Assembly (NCBI GenBank): GCA_005805375.1
Contig: SYMT01000318.1
Location: forward strand, 1-42,850
Reading direction: 5' to 3'
DNA: 42,850 bases
Source of the DNA: Actinomycetota bacterium
Lineage (GTDB): Bacteria; Armatimonadota; SYMT01
The position numbers and the translations under genes were made by a program. Every line of letters starts with the position of its first letter. Within the stretch, counting starts at the first letter, position 1. Under the pieces are notes generated by a model. The model worked only from the letters and a program-made list of their open reading frames with translations. It made no database searches and was not told the DNA's origin. Of this stretch, positions 16,763 to 25,112 are shown one piece after another.

Positions 16763-18001
16763 ATGCCACTCTACCGATACGAAGCGCTCGACCGGTCGGG
16801 AACACCCGTCGTGGGTGCGATGCAAGCTGCTGACGAGGGCGCACTGTCGGCACGCCTACACACGCTGGGCTACCAGCCGGTCGCGATCATGGTCGCCCAG
16901 CGTCCCCTGCGCGCCGCGTCTGGGCTTGCTGCCTCTCCCAATGGGCATTCCGGCAGCCGCCACTCGAAACTGACGGCGCCGGAGTGGGCCTGCGCGCGGG
17001 TGCTGCACCAGCTCCACCTTTCGTTCCGGGCTGGGATGTCGGCGTTCCAGGCGCTGAGTACCGTCTCCGGACAAACACACGATCCGGCGATCCGCGCGTG
17101 TCTCCACGAGATGTCCCTCGGAGTGCGAGATGGTCGGCGGGTGTCGGACCTGATGGAGCATTATCCCGGCATTTTCTGGTCCGGAGATGTCGGAGTGGTG
17201 CGTGCCGCCGAAGAGGGAGGGTTTCTCCCGGAGGCGCTGCAACTTCTTGCCAACCAGCACCAGGAGGAAGAGGACACCCGGCGGCGCCTGCGGGTCTGGG
17301 TCGGGTTTTTCAACGGGAACCTGGCGGCGCTCTTTCTGCTTCTGCCGGTCGTCTTCGCGATCCGCCCGGCCATTGAGGCGTTTGACCTGCGGGCCGGGTT
17401 GCCTGCGGCGGGCCGTGCCTTTGTCCTCTTGACGCTGCCTGCGCTCACACTCTATTTTGGCGGTTTGCTGCTCTTTTCCCGGTATCGGCGGCATCCGGCC
17501 GTAGCGACCCGGTGGCATGCTTTGCTGTTGCGTCTTCCGGCGCTGGGCAAGATACAGTTGGTCCAGGCGGCCGCAGTATTCACCCGGGTGCTCCAGTATC
17601 TCTACCACGCCGGCATTTCGGCGGCGACTGCGTGGGAAGCGGCTGCGAGTGCCATTCCGAACCACGTGCTGCGGGAGCGTGTCCGGAGTTGTACGCCGGT
17701 CGTCACTTCGACGGGGAGGCTGAGCGCCGGTATGCAGGGCACGGGATTGCTCGATCCGGCCGACGTCGGCATGGTCATGACCGGGGAAACCGTGGGTGAG
17801 GTGGAGCAGGCGCTGGTAGGCCTGGCGGATCATTACGAAGAGAAGGCCCGTGCGTCGCTTTCCGCCAGTGTGCTGCGGGGCACTGCGGCCTGCGTCACCT
17901 GGTCGTTGATCCTCGGGGGAGTGATGCTGGTGCTGCTCGCGAGGGGCTACTATGGAACGGTCTTCCAGGCAGTAGACCGGGCGTTTGGGTTGGGGGAGTA
18001 A
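16763..18001 (+). CDS. GspF/PilC-type secretion platform protein, copy 1
   Basis: A 412-residue inner-membrane platform protein of type II secretion or type IV pilus systems. The small N-terminal domain (MPLYRYEALDRSG) is followed by two T2SSF repeats: residues about 80-200 (HLSFRAGMSAFQALS, VVRAAEEGGFLPEALQLLA) and 265-396 (YLYHAGISAATAWEAAAS, MVMTGETVGEVEQALVGLA). Membrane segments are near 178-200, 219-239 and 371-396. The platform connects the assembly ATPase to pilin polymerisation. ATG at 16763 has an AGGAG site upstream. A second paralogue begins seven bases after its stop. It is more divergent from the classical GspF consensus than copy 2 (RAAEEGGFL in place of QAGEAGGFL). Confidence 0.92.
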   Translation: MPLYRYEALDRSGTPVVGAMQAADEGALSARLHTLGYQPVAIMVAQRPLRAASGLAASPNGHSGSRHSKLTAPEWACARVLHQLHLSFRAGMSAFQALSTVSGQTHDPAIRACLHEMSLGVRDGRRVSDLMEHYPGIFWSGDVGVVRAAEEGGFLPEALQLLANQHQEEEDTRRRLRVWVGFFNGNLAALFLLLPVVFAIRPAIEAFDLRAGLPAAGRAFVLLTLPALTLYFGGLLLFSRYRRHPAVATRWHALLLRLPALGKIQLVQAAAVFTRVLQYLYHAGISAATAWEAAASAIPNHVLRERVRSCTPVVTSTGRLSAGMQGTGLLDPADVGMVMTGETVGEVEQALVGLADHYEEKARASLSASVLRGTAACVTWSLILGGVMLVLLARGYYGTVFQAVDRAFGLGE

Positions 18002-18008
18002 CACAACA

Positions 18009-19205
18009 ATGCCGGTCTACACCTACACAGCACGGGATCAGCGGGGCACGGTGTCCCGGGGCTCGCTGGAAGCTGAGAGCAACCAGAACGCCGTTGCCCA
18101 GTTGCGCGAACAGGGCCTCTGGGTGACCGATCTCCGGGTGGGCGGAACCCGGGCGCGCCCGGAGGGGAGCGGCGGGGTTCCGGCCCGGGACACGAGTGTC
18201 GCGAAGCGCATCGTCTCGGGCGTGTCGCCTCTGGACGCGTCCATGTTCTACCGCCAGTTGGCGACGTTGCTGCACTCCGGGGTCGGGATCTTCAACGCGC
18301 TGGAGATGCTCTCTCAACCGGGCCAGATGCCGAACAACCGCCTGCGTCAGGTGGTTGTCGCGCTTGCACAGCGAGCGCTCCAGGGCGGTACGCTCTCGGA
18401 CGTGATGGAACGGTACCCGTGGCTTTTTGACTCGCTGCAAGTGCGACTGGTGCAAGCCGGCGAAGCGGGTGGGTTCCTTCCCGACATCTTTCGCCGGCTG
18501 GCTGACTACCTGGAGCGGGAACACGAACTGCGGCAGGATATCCGGAAGAAGACGCTCTATCCGAAACTCGTGCTCTTCGTCTTCTTATTGGTGCTCCCGA
18601 TCCGCATTCCGCTCACGCTGGCGGGCTACCTTGGAGACTTGACCTGGGAATTGCTCTGGGTGGTGGGACTCGGGGTCCCGCTCTGGTTCAGCGCCCGGCT
18701 GTTTCTCACCAGCCAGGCAGGCCAGCACTTTGCCGATCAGGTCAAGCTGGCGATTCCGGTTACGGGGAAGCTGGTCCGCAAGTTGGCAGTATCCCGTTTC
18801 GCGCGTTCCCTGGCGGCGCTCTATGGGGCGGGTGTGCCGATCAATACAGCAGCCCGGATGGCCGGTGAGACGAGCGGCAACTACACCCTGGAACAGGCCA
18901 TTGCCCGCATTGTACCGGCCCTCGAGAAGGGATCGTCGCTTGCGGTTTGCCTGGAGGCCACCCACTTCTTTCCGCCCATTTTTATGGGAATGGTGCACAC
19001 CGGGGAAACGACCGGCAACCTCGATACCATGCTGGACAAGGCCGCACAGATTTACGAGCAGGAAGCGACCCACGCGACGACACAATTGGTAGTGACGTTG
19101 GGAGTGGTGGTGCTGATCGGGATGGCAATCCTGGTCGCCATCAAAGTGATCGGCTTCTACACCGGCATGCTCGGAGGCATTGTGAGCGGTGCCGCGGGAG
19201 AGTGA
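18009..19205 (+). CDS. GspF/PilC-type secretion platform protein, copy 2
   Basis: 398 residues with the same architecture as copy 1: N-terminal domain (MPVYTYTARDQRG), T2SSF repeat 1 with LATLLHSGVGIFNALEML and LVQAGEAGGFLPDIFRRLADYLE, and T2SSF repeat 2 with LYGAGVPINTAARMAGE and MVHTGETTGNLDTMLDKAA. Membrane segments are near 184-204, 213-233 and the C-terminus. Its motifs are closer to the family consensus than copy 1, so this may be the ancestral-type platform and copy 1 a specialised partner. ATG at 18009 follows GGGGGAG by ten bases. No ATPase, pilin or prepilin peptidase gene is in the window. Confidence 0.93.
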   Translation: MPVYTYTARDQRGTVSRGSLEAESNQNAVAQLREQGLWVTDLRVGGTRARPEGSGGVPARDTSVAKRIVSGVSPLDASMFYRQLATLLHSGVGIFNALEMLSQPGQMPNNRLRQVVVALAQRALQGGTLSDVMERYPWLFDSLQVRLVQAGEAGGFLPDIFRRLADYLEREHELRQDIRKKTLYPKLVLFVFLLVLPIRIPLTLAGYLGDLTWELLWVVGLGVPLWFSARLFLTSQAGQHFADQVKLAIPVTGKLVRKLAVSRFARSLAALYGAGVPINTAARMAGETSGNYTLEQAIARIVPALEKGSSLAVCLEATHFFPPIFMGMVHTGETTGNLDTMLDKAAQIYEQEATHATTQLVVTLGVVVLIGMAILVAIKVIGFYTGMLGGIVSGAAGE

Positions 19206-20406
19206 GTTGGGGCAGCCCCAGAACTATTACGAGCTCCTCGGTCTTTCAGCAGAAGCGTCGCCGGAGGAAATCCGGCGGCGGTACCGCGAACTCGCCCGGA
19301 AATTCCACCCGGATCTGCAATCGGAGCAGGCGGGAGCCCACGAGCGGTTCCTGCATATCAACGAGGCCTACCAGGTGCTGGGCGATCCGGTCCGGCGGGC
19401 CTCCTACGATCTCCAATTGCGGGATCAGCGGCGGCGCACGGGTACGACTTCCCCCGGTTCGCCTGCCGGGCCTGGGCCGTACCGCACTCCCGCGCCTCCC
19501 CCCCGTGAGCCCGCCGCCAACCCACGGCCGCCGGGCGCAGATCCGCGCGTTGCCGCTTCAGAAGCCCGTCGCCGGCCCAATCCGCACCTCCAGGAACTCC
19601 AGCGCCTGTTAGAAGATGCGCGTCTGGCCTACAGCCGCGGCCACCTGGGAGAGGCCCGGCGCCTGTGCCAGGAGATCCTGGCGCGTCGGCGAGTCGGGCC
19701 CGCACACGAACTGCTGGGCGACGTGTACGCGCGGCAGGGCCAGTATGACCTGGCGGTCCAGCACTACACCGTGGCGGCGCAGATGCTGCCGAACAGCAGC
19801 CTTATTATGGCAAAGCTCAACCGGGTGCTGGAGCGGCAGGTGACCGGAACGGTGCTGCGCAGTACTCCCGCGCCGGCGGCGGGGGCGCGTCTCGGCTATA
19901 GTCTGATGGTCACCTGCTTCGGGACCGGGCTGATCCTGTTTCTGATGCTCTGGATTCCCCAGTTGGATCGGACGGCGATGAACCTGCCGTTCGTTTCCGA
20001 ATGGACGCTGCCGCAAATTGTGGCGATGCTCTTCTGCGGCATGGTGGCCGGGTGGACCCTCACCGCCGGAGCCTGGATCCGGCGCTTCGATCAGATCATG
20101 TTGTCTCCGCTCAGCACCAACCGGCGGCAGCCGATCTCGATGGGTCTCGTGCTGGGACTCTTCGGCGCGGTGTTCCTGCCTTTGGCGCTGGGAGTGTACC
20201 TGGTGGTGGCATACATGCAGGACGTGCTGACCGGTTCCATTCTGGCCCTATTCGGGGTGGCATTCGTCCTCACGCTCGGGTTCGTCTACGCAGCGCCCCC
20301 GACGGCGCAGTTGCAAATAGGTCTCTTCGGCGGAAACGTCCTGTTCCTCTCCATGCTCCTCGGCTGGTTGATGGGAGACTTCTTCCGCCCACGGTGGGCC
20401 GGTTAG
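19189..20406 (+). CDS. Membrane J-domain protein with TPR-like region
   Basis: 405 residues in three parts. Residues about 10-75 are a complete J domain (NYYELLGLSAEASPEEIRRRYRELARKFHPDL) with the HPD triad at 40-42 that stimulates DnaK ATPase. After a proline-rich linker, residues about 140-225 form TPR-like helices (HLGEARRLCQEILARR, AHELLGDVYARQGQYDLAVQHY). From about 240 to the end there are about five membrane segments. This would place an Hsp70 co-chaperone on the inner membrane. The GTG at 19189 overlaps the GspF gene by 17 bases; a TTG at 19207 with a better-spaced GGGAG site is equally possible. The context suggests help in folding or assembling the secretion machinery, by inference. 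Confidence 0.87.
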   Translation: MPRESELGQPQNYYELLGLSAEASPEEIRRRYRELARKFHPDLQSEQAGAHERFLHINEAYQVLGDPVRRASYDLQLRDQRRRTGTTSPGSPAGPGPYRTPAPPPREPAANPRPPGADPRVAASEARRRPNPHLQELQRLLEDARLAYSRGHLGEARRLCQEILARRRVGPAHELLGDVYARQGQYDLAVQHYTVAAQMLPNSSLIMAKLNRVLERQVTGTVLRSTPAPAAGARLGYSLMVTCFGTGLILFLMLWIPQLDRTAMNLPFVSEWTLPQIVAMLFCGMVAGWTLTAGAWIRRFDQIMLSPLSTNRRQPISMGLVLGLFGAVFLPLALGVYLVVAYMQDVLTGSILALFGVAFVLTLGFVYAAPPTAQLQIGLFGGNVLFLSMLLGWLMGDFFRPRWAG

Positions 20407-20420
20407 GCGAAGGAGATAAG

Positions 20421-21266
20421 GTGCCCGAGCGCTCTGCGGTGACCGCGCCCGAGTTGGCGCGCAAGAAAGCGCGCGGGGAACGTATCGCCGTCGTCACGGC
20501 CTACGATTACCCTTCGGCCTGGTATGCGGATCAGGCGGGTGTGGATGTTCTGCTGGTGGGTGACACGCTCGGCATGACCGTGCTCGGCTACTCGACCACC
20601 TTGCCGGTGACTATGGAAGAGATGCTGCATCATGTGCGGGCAGTGATGCGCGCGACTCCCCGGGCGTTAGTGGTGGCGGACCTGCCCTTTCTGAGCTTTC
20701 AGACCGGGGACGATGAGGCGGTGCGCAATGCCGGCCGCTGTCTCAAAGAGGGGGGTGCGTCGGCCGTAAAGCTGGAAGGCGGCGTGAAGGTGGCTGCGCT
20801 GGTGGCCCGCCTCACTGGCTGCGGTATCCCGGTGATGGGACATGTAGGTCTCCTGCCGCAGTCGTTTCACCAGATGGGGGGATGGAAGGTGCAGGGTCGC
20901 CGTCCGGAGCAGGCCCGTCAGGTATTGGAAGACGCGCGGCAACTCCAGGAGGCAGGTGCATTTTCGGTGGTGCTGGAAGCGATTCCCGCCGAGTTGGCCC
21001 GAGAGGTCACTGCTGCGCTCACCATCCCCACTATCGGCATCGGCGCCGGTCCCGATTGTGATGGTCAGGTGCAGGTGTTTCACGACCTGCTGGGGCTCTT
21101 CCCCCACTTTGTGGCCAAGCATACCCGACGCTACCTTGAGGGAGGAGACCTGGTTTGCGAGGCGCTCAAGCGGTACGCGGATGACGTCCGGTCCGGCGTC
21201 TTCCCCGGGGAAGAGAATACCTGGCGGCAGCCGGAACTGGAGGATGCTGCTAGTTGGAAATCGTGA
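20421..21266 (+). CDS. panB: 3-methyl-2-oxobutanoate hydroxymethyltransferase
   Basis: Converts 2-oxoisovalerate and 5,10-methylene-THF to ketopantoate, the first step of pantothenate and CoA synthesis. The 281 residues carry the family blocks VVTAYDYPSAWYADQAGVD, LLVGDTLGMTVLGY, TLPVTMEEMLHHVRAV, GASAVKLEGG, GIPVMGHVGLLPQS, FSVVLEAIP and GIGAGPDCDGQVQVFHD. GTG at 20421 follows AGGAG at a five-base gap. It lies 14 bases after the J-domain gene and overlaps panC, so the vitamin genes are transcribed with the secretion genes. Confidence 0.96.
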   Translation: MPERSAVTAPELARKKARGERIAVVTAYDYPSAWYADQAGVDVLLVGDTLGMTVLGYSTTLPVTMEEMLHHVRAVMRATPRALVVADLPFLSFQTGDDEAVRNAGRCLKEGGASAVKLEGGVKVAALVARLTGCGIPVMGHVGLLPQSFHQMGGWKVQGRRPEQARQVLEDARQLQEAGAFSVVLEAIPAELAREVTAALTIPTIGIGAGPDCDGQVQVFHDLLGLFPHFVAKHTRRYLEGGDLVCEALKRYADDVRSGVFPGEENTWRQPELEDAASWKS

Positions 21267-22132
21267 GGACAGTAACCGAACTCCGGCAGCGCTTGGAGCC
21301 GGTGCGGGCGAAGGGGCGTGTGGGCCTGGTGCCTACCATGGGGGCATTCCACGAAGGACACCTGTCGCTGATGCGTCGAGCACGTGCGGAATGCACGGCA
21401 GTGGTAGTCTCGCTGTTCGTCAATCCTGCCCAGTTCGGCCCCCACGAAGATCTTGAACGCTACCCACGCAACCTGGCGGCCGATTGCGCCTTCGCCGAGA
21501 ACGAAGGCGTGGACCTGCTCTTTGCGCCGCCGGTGGACGAGGTCTATCCTGCGGGGTTTCGCACCTACGTGGACGTAGAGGGATTGACCGAGCGCCTTTG
21601 CGGAGCGGAGCGGTCCGGCCATTTCCGCGGTGTGGCGACGGTGGTCACCAAACTACTTTGCATGGTGCTGCCCGACCGCTCTTACTTCGGGGAGAAGGAC
21701 TACCAGCAGCTTCAGGTCATTCGCCGGCTTGCTCGCGATTTGAACCTGCCGGGAGAGATTGTGTCCTGCCCGATCGTGCGAGAGCCGGATGAACTCGCCA
21801 TGAGCAGCCGGAACCGGTACCTGACACCCGCGGAACGGGTGAGTGCCCGGGCAGTACCGCGCGCTTGGCAGGCGGTGCGGGCTTGCTTTGCGGCGGGCGA
21901 ACGCGCCCCGGATGCCCTGCTTGATGTTGCTCGGCGGGTCCTGGAGGCGGAACCAGGGATCCGGGTGAACTATGTGGAGTTGGTGGATGCCGTGGATCTG
22001 ACCCCGATTGCTCGTGTCACGGCGCCCGCATTGCTGGCGCTGGCCGCCTTCGTGGGGAAGACGCGGCTGATCGACAACACGGTGCTCTGCCCGGAACAGG
22101 TGGAAGCAGCCCCAGAGGAACGGTCAACATGA
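21254..22132 (+). CDS. panC: Pantothenate synthetase
   Basis: Joins pantoate and beta-alanine with ATP. The 292 residues have the class-I-like nucleotide motif HEGHL (33-37), VPTMGAFHEGHLSLM, VNPAQFGPHEDLERYPR, CGAERSGHFRGVATVVTKLL, YFGEKDYQQL and MSSRNRYLTP. I chose TTG at 21254 because MEIVRTVTELRQ aligns with the family N-terminus and GGAGG lies upstream; GTG at 21263 would overlap the panB stop as GTGA. panD is absent nearby. The end overlaps nadC by four bases. Confidence 0.95.
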   Translation: MEIVRTVTELRQRLEPVRAKGRVGLVPTMGAFHEGHLSLMRRARAECTAVVVSLFVNPAQFGPHEDLERYPRNLAADCAFAENEGVDLLFAPPVDEVYPAGFRTYVDVEGLTERLCGAERSGHFRGVATVVTKLLCMVLPDRSYFGEKDYQQLQVIRRLARDLNLPGEIVSCPIVREPDELAMSSRNRYLTPAERVSARAVPRAWQAVRACFAAGERAPDALLDVARRVLEAEPGIRVNYVELVDAVDLTPIARVTAPALLALAAFVGKTRLIDNTVLCPEQVEAAPEERST

Positions 22133-23001
22133 GGTGGGACGATGCCGGGGACCTGGTGGCCAGGGCGCTGGCGGAAGACGTGGGCATCGGCGACGTGACC
22201 ACGCTGGCCACGGTCTGTCCGAGTGTGATGGGACAGGCGTTCGTCGTTTCGCGCGCTTCGGGGGTGATTGCCGGCCTGCCTCTGATCCAGCTTGTCTATG
22301 CCAATGTGGACGACCGGGTACGGGTGACGCTTTGCGTGGAAGATGGGGCGCAGCTCTATCCGGGGCTCCATGTGGCGCGGGTGGAAGGACCTGCTGCGGC
22401 GCTCCTCACCGGAGAACGGGTGGCACTCAATCTGGTGCAGTATCTCTCCGGTATTGCAACCCGTACCGCCGACTTTGTGGGCCGGGTGGCCGGGACGGGG
22501 GCGCGCATTGTGGATACGCGCAAGACCGTTCCGGGCCTCCGCGCCCTGGCGAAATATGCCGTGCGGACCGGTGGAGGGACCAACCATCGCTTCGGCCTGT
22601 ATGATGGGATCCTCATTAAGGACAACCACATTCTTGCCGCCGGAGGAATTGCTCCGGCGGTGGAACGGGCTCGCAGTCGCGCTTCCCATCTTCTGAAGAT
22701 CGAAGTCGAAACCGATCGCCTCGCTCAGGTGCACGAGGCGCTTGCTGCCGGTGCAGACGTCATCTTGCTCGACAACATGGACCTGGCAACGATGCGTCAG
22801 GCCGTGGAACTCTGCCGGGGAAGGGCACGCACCGAGGCGTCCGGGGGCATCACCGAGGAGACAGCCCGGGCGATCGCGGAGACCGGAGTGGATCTCATCA
22901 GCGTCGGAGCTCTGACACATTCCGTGCGGGCGCTGGATCTCGGTCTTGACTGGGTGGACCTGCCGGGGGAAATGGGCCAGGAAGGCATCAGCGGATCATG
23001 A
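22129..23001 (+). CDS. nadC: Nicotinate-nucleotide pyrophosphorylase (carboxylating)
   Basis: Quinolinate phosphoribosyltransferase of de novo NAD synthesis. The 290 residues show the family core: GDVTT near the N-terminus, ERVALNLVQYLSGIAT, then DTRKTVPGLR and TGGGTNHRFGLYDGILIKDNH, followed by EVETDRLAQ, VILLDNMD, EASGGI and ISVGALTHS. The ATG overlaps the panC stop (ATGA). The partners nadA and nadB are not in the window. Its own stop overlaps the next start in the same way, so four successive genes are translationally coupled. Confidence 0.96.
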   Translation: MRWDDAGDLVARALAEDVGIGDVTTLATVCPSVMGQAFVVSRASGVIAGLPLIQLVYANVDDRVRVTLCVEDGAQLYPGLHVARVEGPAAALLTGERVALNLVQYLSGIATRTADFVGRVAGTGARIVDTRKTVPGLRALAKYAVRTGGGTNHRFGLYDGILIKDNHILAAGGIAPAVERARSRASHLLKIEVETDRLAQVHEALAAGADVILLDNMDLATMRQAVELCRGRARTEASGGITEETARAIAETGVDLISVGALTHSVRALDLGLDWVDLPGEMGQEGISGS

Positions 23002-25040
23002 GAAGAGCAACCTGGAAGCCGAAGAGTCTGGTCTGGGCAAGCGTCTGTCTGTGCGCCGTCTTGTTCTTGCTGGTTTCGGGTGGGGACGTCTCCCGCGCGG
23101 AATCCAGCACCGCGTCGGGCTCGGGTTCCGCACGAGCGATGCCTGCTCGCACATCACCGTCTCGCCCCCTGGTGGGACCGCCTGCGCCGCCGCGCCGCTC
23201 CACCGGTGCCGGCGTGACGAACGCAGGCCTGGGTCCGGCCGAAAGCGCGCGGGCGGCAGGGGGATTGCGCGCGGGCGGAAACCCGGTTGCGGAGAGATTG
23301 TCCGGCCCGGTCCGGAGCGCACGACCCCTGGTGGGACCCCCGGTACCACCTGCGCTGGTGCGTGATCGGCCAGTGGCGGACGCGCCGGGCATGCGCGCGC
23401 GACCTCTGGTGGGCCCTCCCGCGCCGATTGGGCGAGGGCTATCGGCCTCCCTCTCGCTGAGATCCGCATCGCAGCCGCCCACTCGTTCCGCTCTTTCGCC
23501 GGTTCGCGGAGCAGAACAGTCGGCGACCCGTTCGACATCCTCCGCTACTTCTGCTGCATTGGCGCCGCCGGCGGGGCCGGTGCGCGCCCGTGGAGTACGG
23601 ACGGCCCGCGTCCGGCAATTTCCGCGGGTCGCGCCGGAAGACTTCACCGCGCGTGAGGGACGAATGGCGCCATCGCCCACGCTGGCGGCGGGTACGGTGC
23701 GCGTGCATCCGAAAACGGGCATGGAATTGGTCTGGGTGCCTCCGGGTGAGTTCTCGATGGGGAGTGTGGCGGGCGGGCTGGCCGAGCAGCCGATGCATCG
23801 TGTGCGGATCAGTCGCGGTTTCTGGTTGTCACGCACTGAAGTCACGTGCGCACAATACGGCGCGTTCCTGGACGCGAACCCGAACTACCCGCGTCCGCGG
23901 TTCTGGCAGGACTATCGCTTGAACGCGCCCGGGCAGCCGGTCGTGGGTATTCAGTGGCCGGACGCGACCGCATTCGCGCAGTGGCTGGGCGGATGGCTGC
24001 CGTCTGAGGCGGAGTGGGAATACGCAGCGCGTGGTCCTGAGGGACTTTCTTACCCCTGGGGCGCGGGCCCGCCCCGCCCGGAAGTGGCGGTGTTCGGTCT
24101 GGACCGCCGACAGGGGAGGCCGGAGGCAGTGGGCGTGCGCGCCGACGGGGCAAGTTGGTGCGGAGCGCAGGATTTGAGCGGCAATGTTTGGGAATGGTGT
24201 GCCGACTGGTACGCACGCTATCATCCCGGTCCTGGCCGCGACCCGCGAGGTCCCGCGAATGGGCAACTGGCCGTGGTGCGCGGCGGCGGGTGGGCGACGG
24301 GGGCGGGTGCCCTGCGCGCCGCGGAGCGTCGTGCCGTCCATCCGGAGGCCCGGGATCCCGAGATCGGTTTCCGCATCGCCATGCCGCATGAGGCGCTGGT
24401 GGCGCAACTGAGTTCTCGCACGCCGGACACAACCGGCCCCGCAGAGCCGCCAAAGATACCTGCTGCGGAGCAAGCGGTGGCGCCTGACAGGGTTGCGTCC
24501 CCGCGAGGGGTTGTGCGGCCGGCTGATCAGCCCGTGGTGCCGAACCGGGGAGTGGTGCAAGGGGTGGGCCCGCGCCCTGCGGGGCAGAATGGAGTTTTGG
24601 AGCGGGTGGAACTGCCGCGGGCGGCTCTGTCTGTCCCGCACCCCGCGAGCGCTACTGCTGCCGATGCCGCCGTGGCTGCTCCGATTCGACCCCGGTGGCG
24701 CAACCGGTTTCGCAGCCGCCAGTCCAGTTCCGGGGATGCGGCGGGAGATTCCCGGCGCGGGGCGCGCGGCACGGAAAAGCGGGATGGCGCCGCAGCCGAC
24801 GGATCGAGAGCCTTGCCGGCTCAGAGCCTTGCCGGCTCAGAGCCGGCCGCAGTGAGCCGAATTGCCGGAGACGTAATGCCGCGCGTTCAATGCAGGTCGG
24901 CAGCCCAGCCTGAACCCAGGTCTCCGACTTTGCTGCCCGTCAGCGATCTTGCCCCCATTGGGACGGCTGGGGCGTCTCCAGAGGCTGCTGTGGGCGCCAA
25001 CAGGCTGGAAACGACTACTGCCGTGTCTCTTCTTCCATAG
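22998..25040 (+). CDS. Secreted FGE/SUMF1-like protein, noncatalytic
   Basis: 680 residues. A signal peptide (LVWASVCLCAVLFLLVSGG) precedes a low-complexity region holding three RPLVGPP motifs (56-62, 109-115, 135-141). Residues about 239-465 form an FGE-sulfatase domain: GMELVWVPPGEFSMGS, EVTCAQYGAFL, LPSEAEWEYAARG, DLSGNVWEWCADWY, VVRGGGW and GFRIAM. The two cysteines that formylglycine-generating enzymes use after the RGG-Trp block are missing (residues 427-460 have none), so formylglycine synthesis is not expected and a binding role is more likely. The C-terminal 200 residues are low complexity. A 16-base duplication at 24808-24839 extends the frame past an older stop. The start overlaps nadC. 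Confidence 0.85.
   Translation: MRRATWKPKSLVWASVCLCAVLFLLVSGGDVSRAESSTASGSGSARAMPARTSPSRPLVGPPAPPRRSTGAGVTNAGLGPAESARAAGGLRAGGNPVAERLSGPVRSARPLVGPPVPPALVRDRPVADAPGMRARPLVGPPAPIGRGLSASLSLRSASQPPTRSALSPVRGAEQSATRSTSSATSAALAPPAGPVRARGVRTARVRQFPRVAPEDFTAREGRMAPSPTLAAGTVRVHPKTGMELVWVPPGEFSMGSVAGGLAEQPMHRVRISRGFWLSRTEVTCAQYGAFLDANPNYPRPRFWQDYRLNAPGQPVVGIQWPDATAFAQWLGGWLPSEAEWEYAARGPEGLSYPWGAGPPRPEVAVFGLDRRQGRPEAVGVRADGASWCGAQDLSGNVWEWCADWYARYHPGPGRDPRGPANGQLAVVRGGGWATGAGALRAAERRAVHPEARDPEIGFRIAMPHEALVAQLSSRTPDTTGPAEPPKIPAAEQAVAPDRVASPRGVVRPADQPVVPNRGVVQGVGPRPAGQNGVLERVELPRAALSVPHPASATAADAAVAAPIRPRWRNRFRSRQSSSGDAAGDSRRGARGTEKRDGAAADGSRALPAQSLAGSEPAAVSRIAGDVMPRVQCRSAAQPEPRSPTLLPVSDLAPIGTAGASPEAAVGANRLETTTAVSLLP
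24808..24839 (+). repeat. 16-base tandem duplication inside the FGE-like gene
   Basis: GAGCCTTGCCGGCTCA occurs twice without a gap, followed by GAGCCGG, the start of a third unit. Sixteen is not a multiple of three, so the duplication changes the downstream frame. With one copy the frame would end at TGA 24853-24855. Confidence 0.9.
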
Positions 25041-25112
25041 ACATCCAGAGCCTCGTCGGATCCACCCGGTAGCGCCGAAGGAACTCCGCCCCTCGATCCC
25101 CAACAGAGGGAT

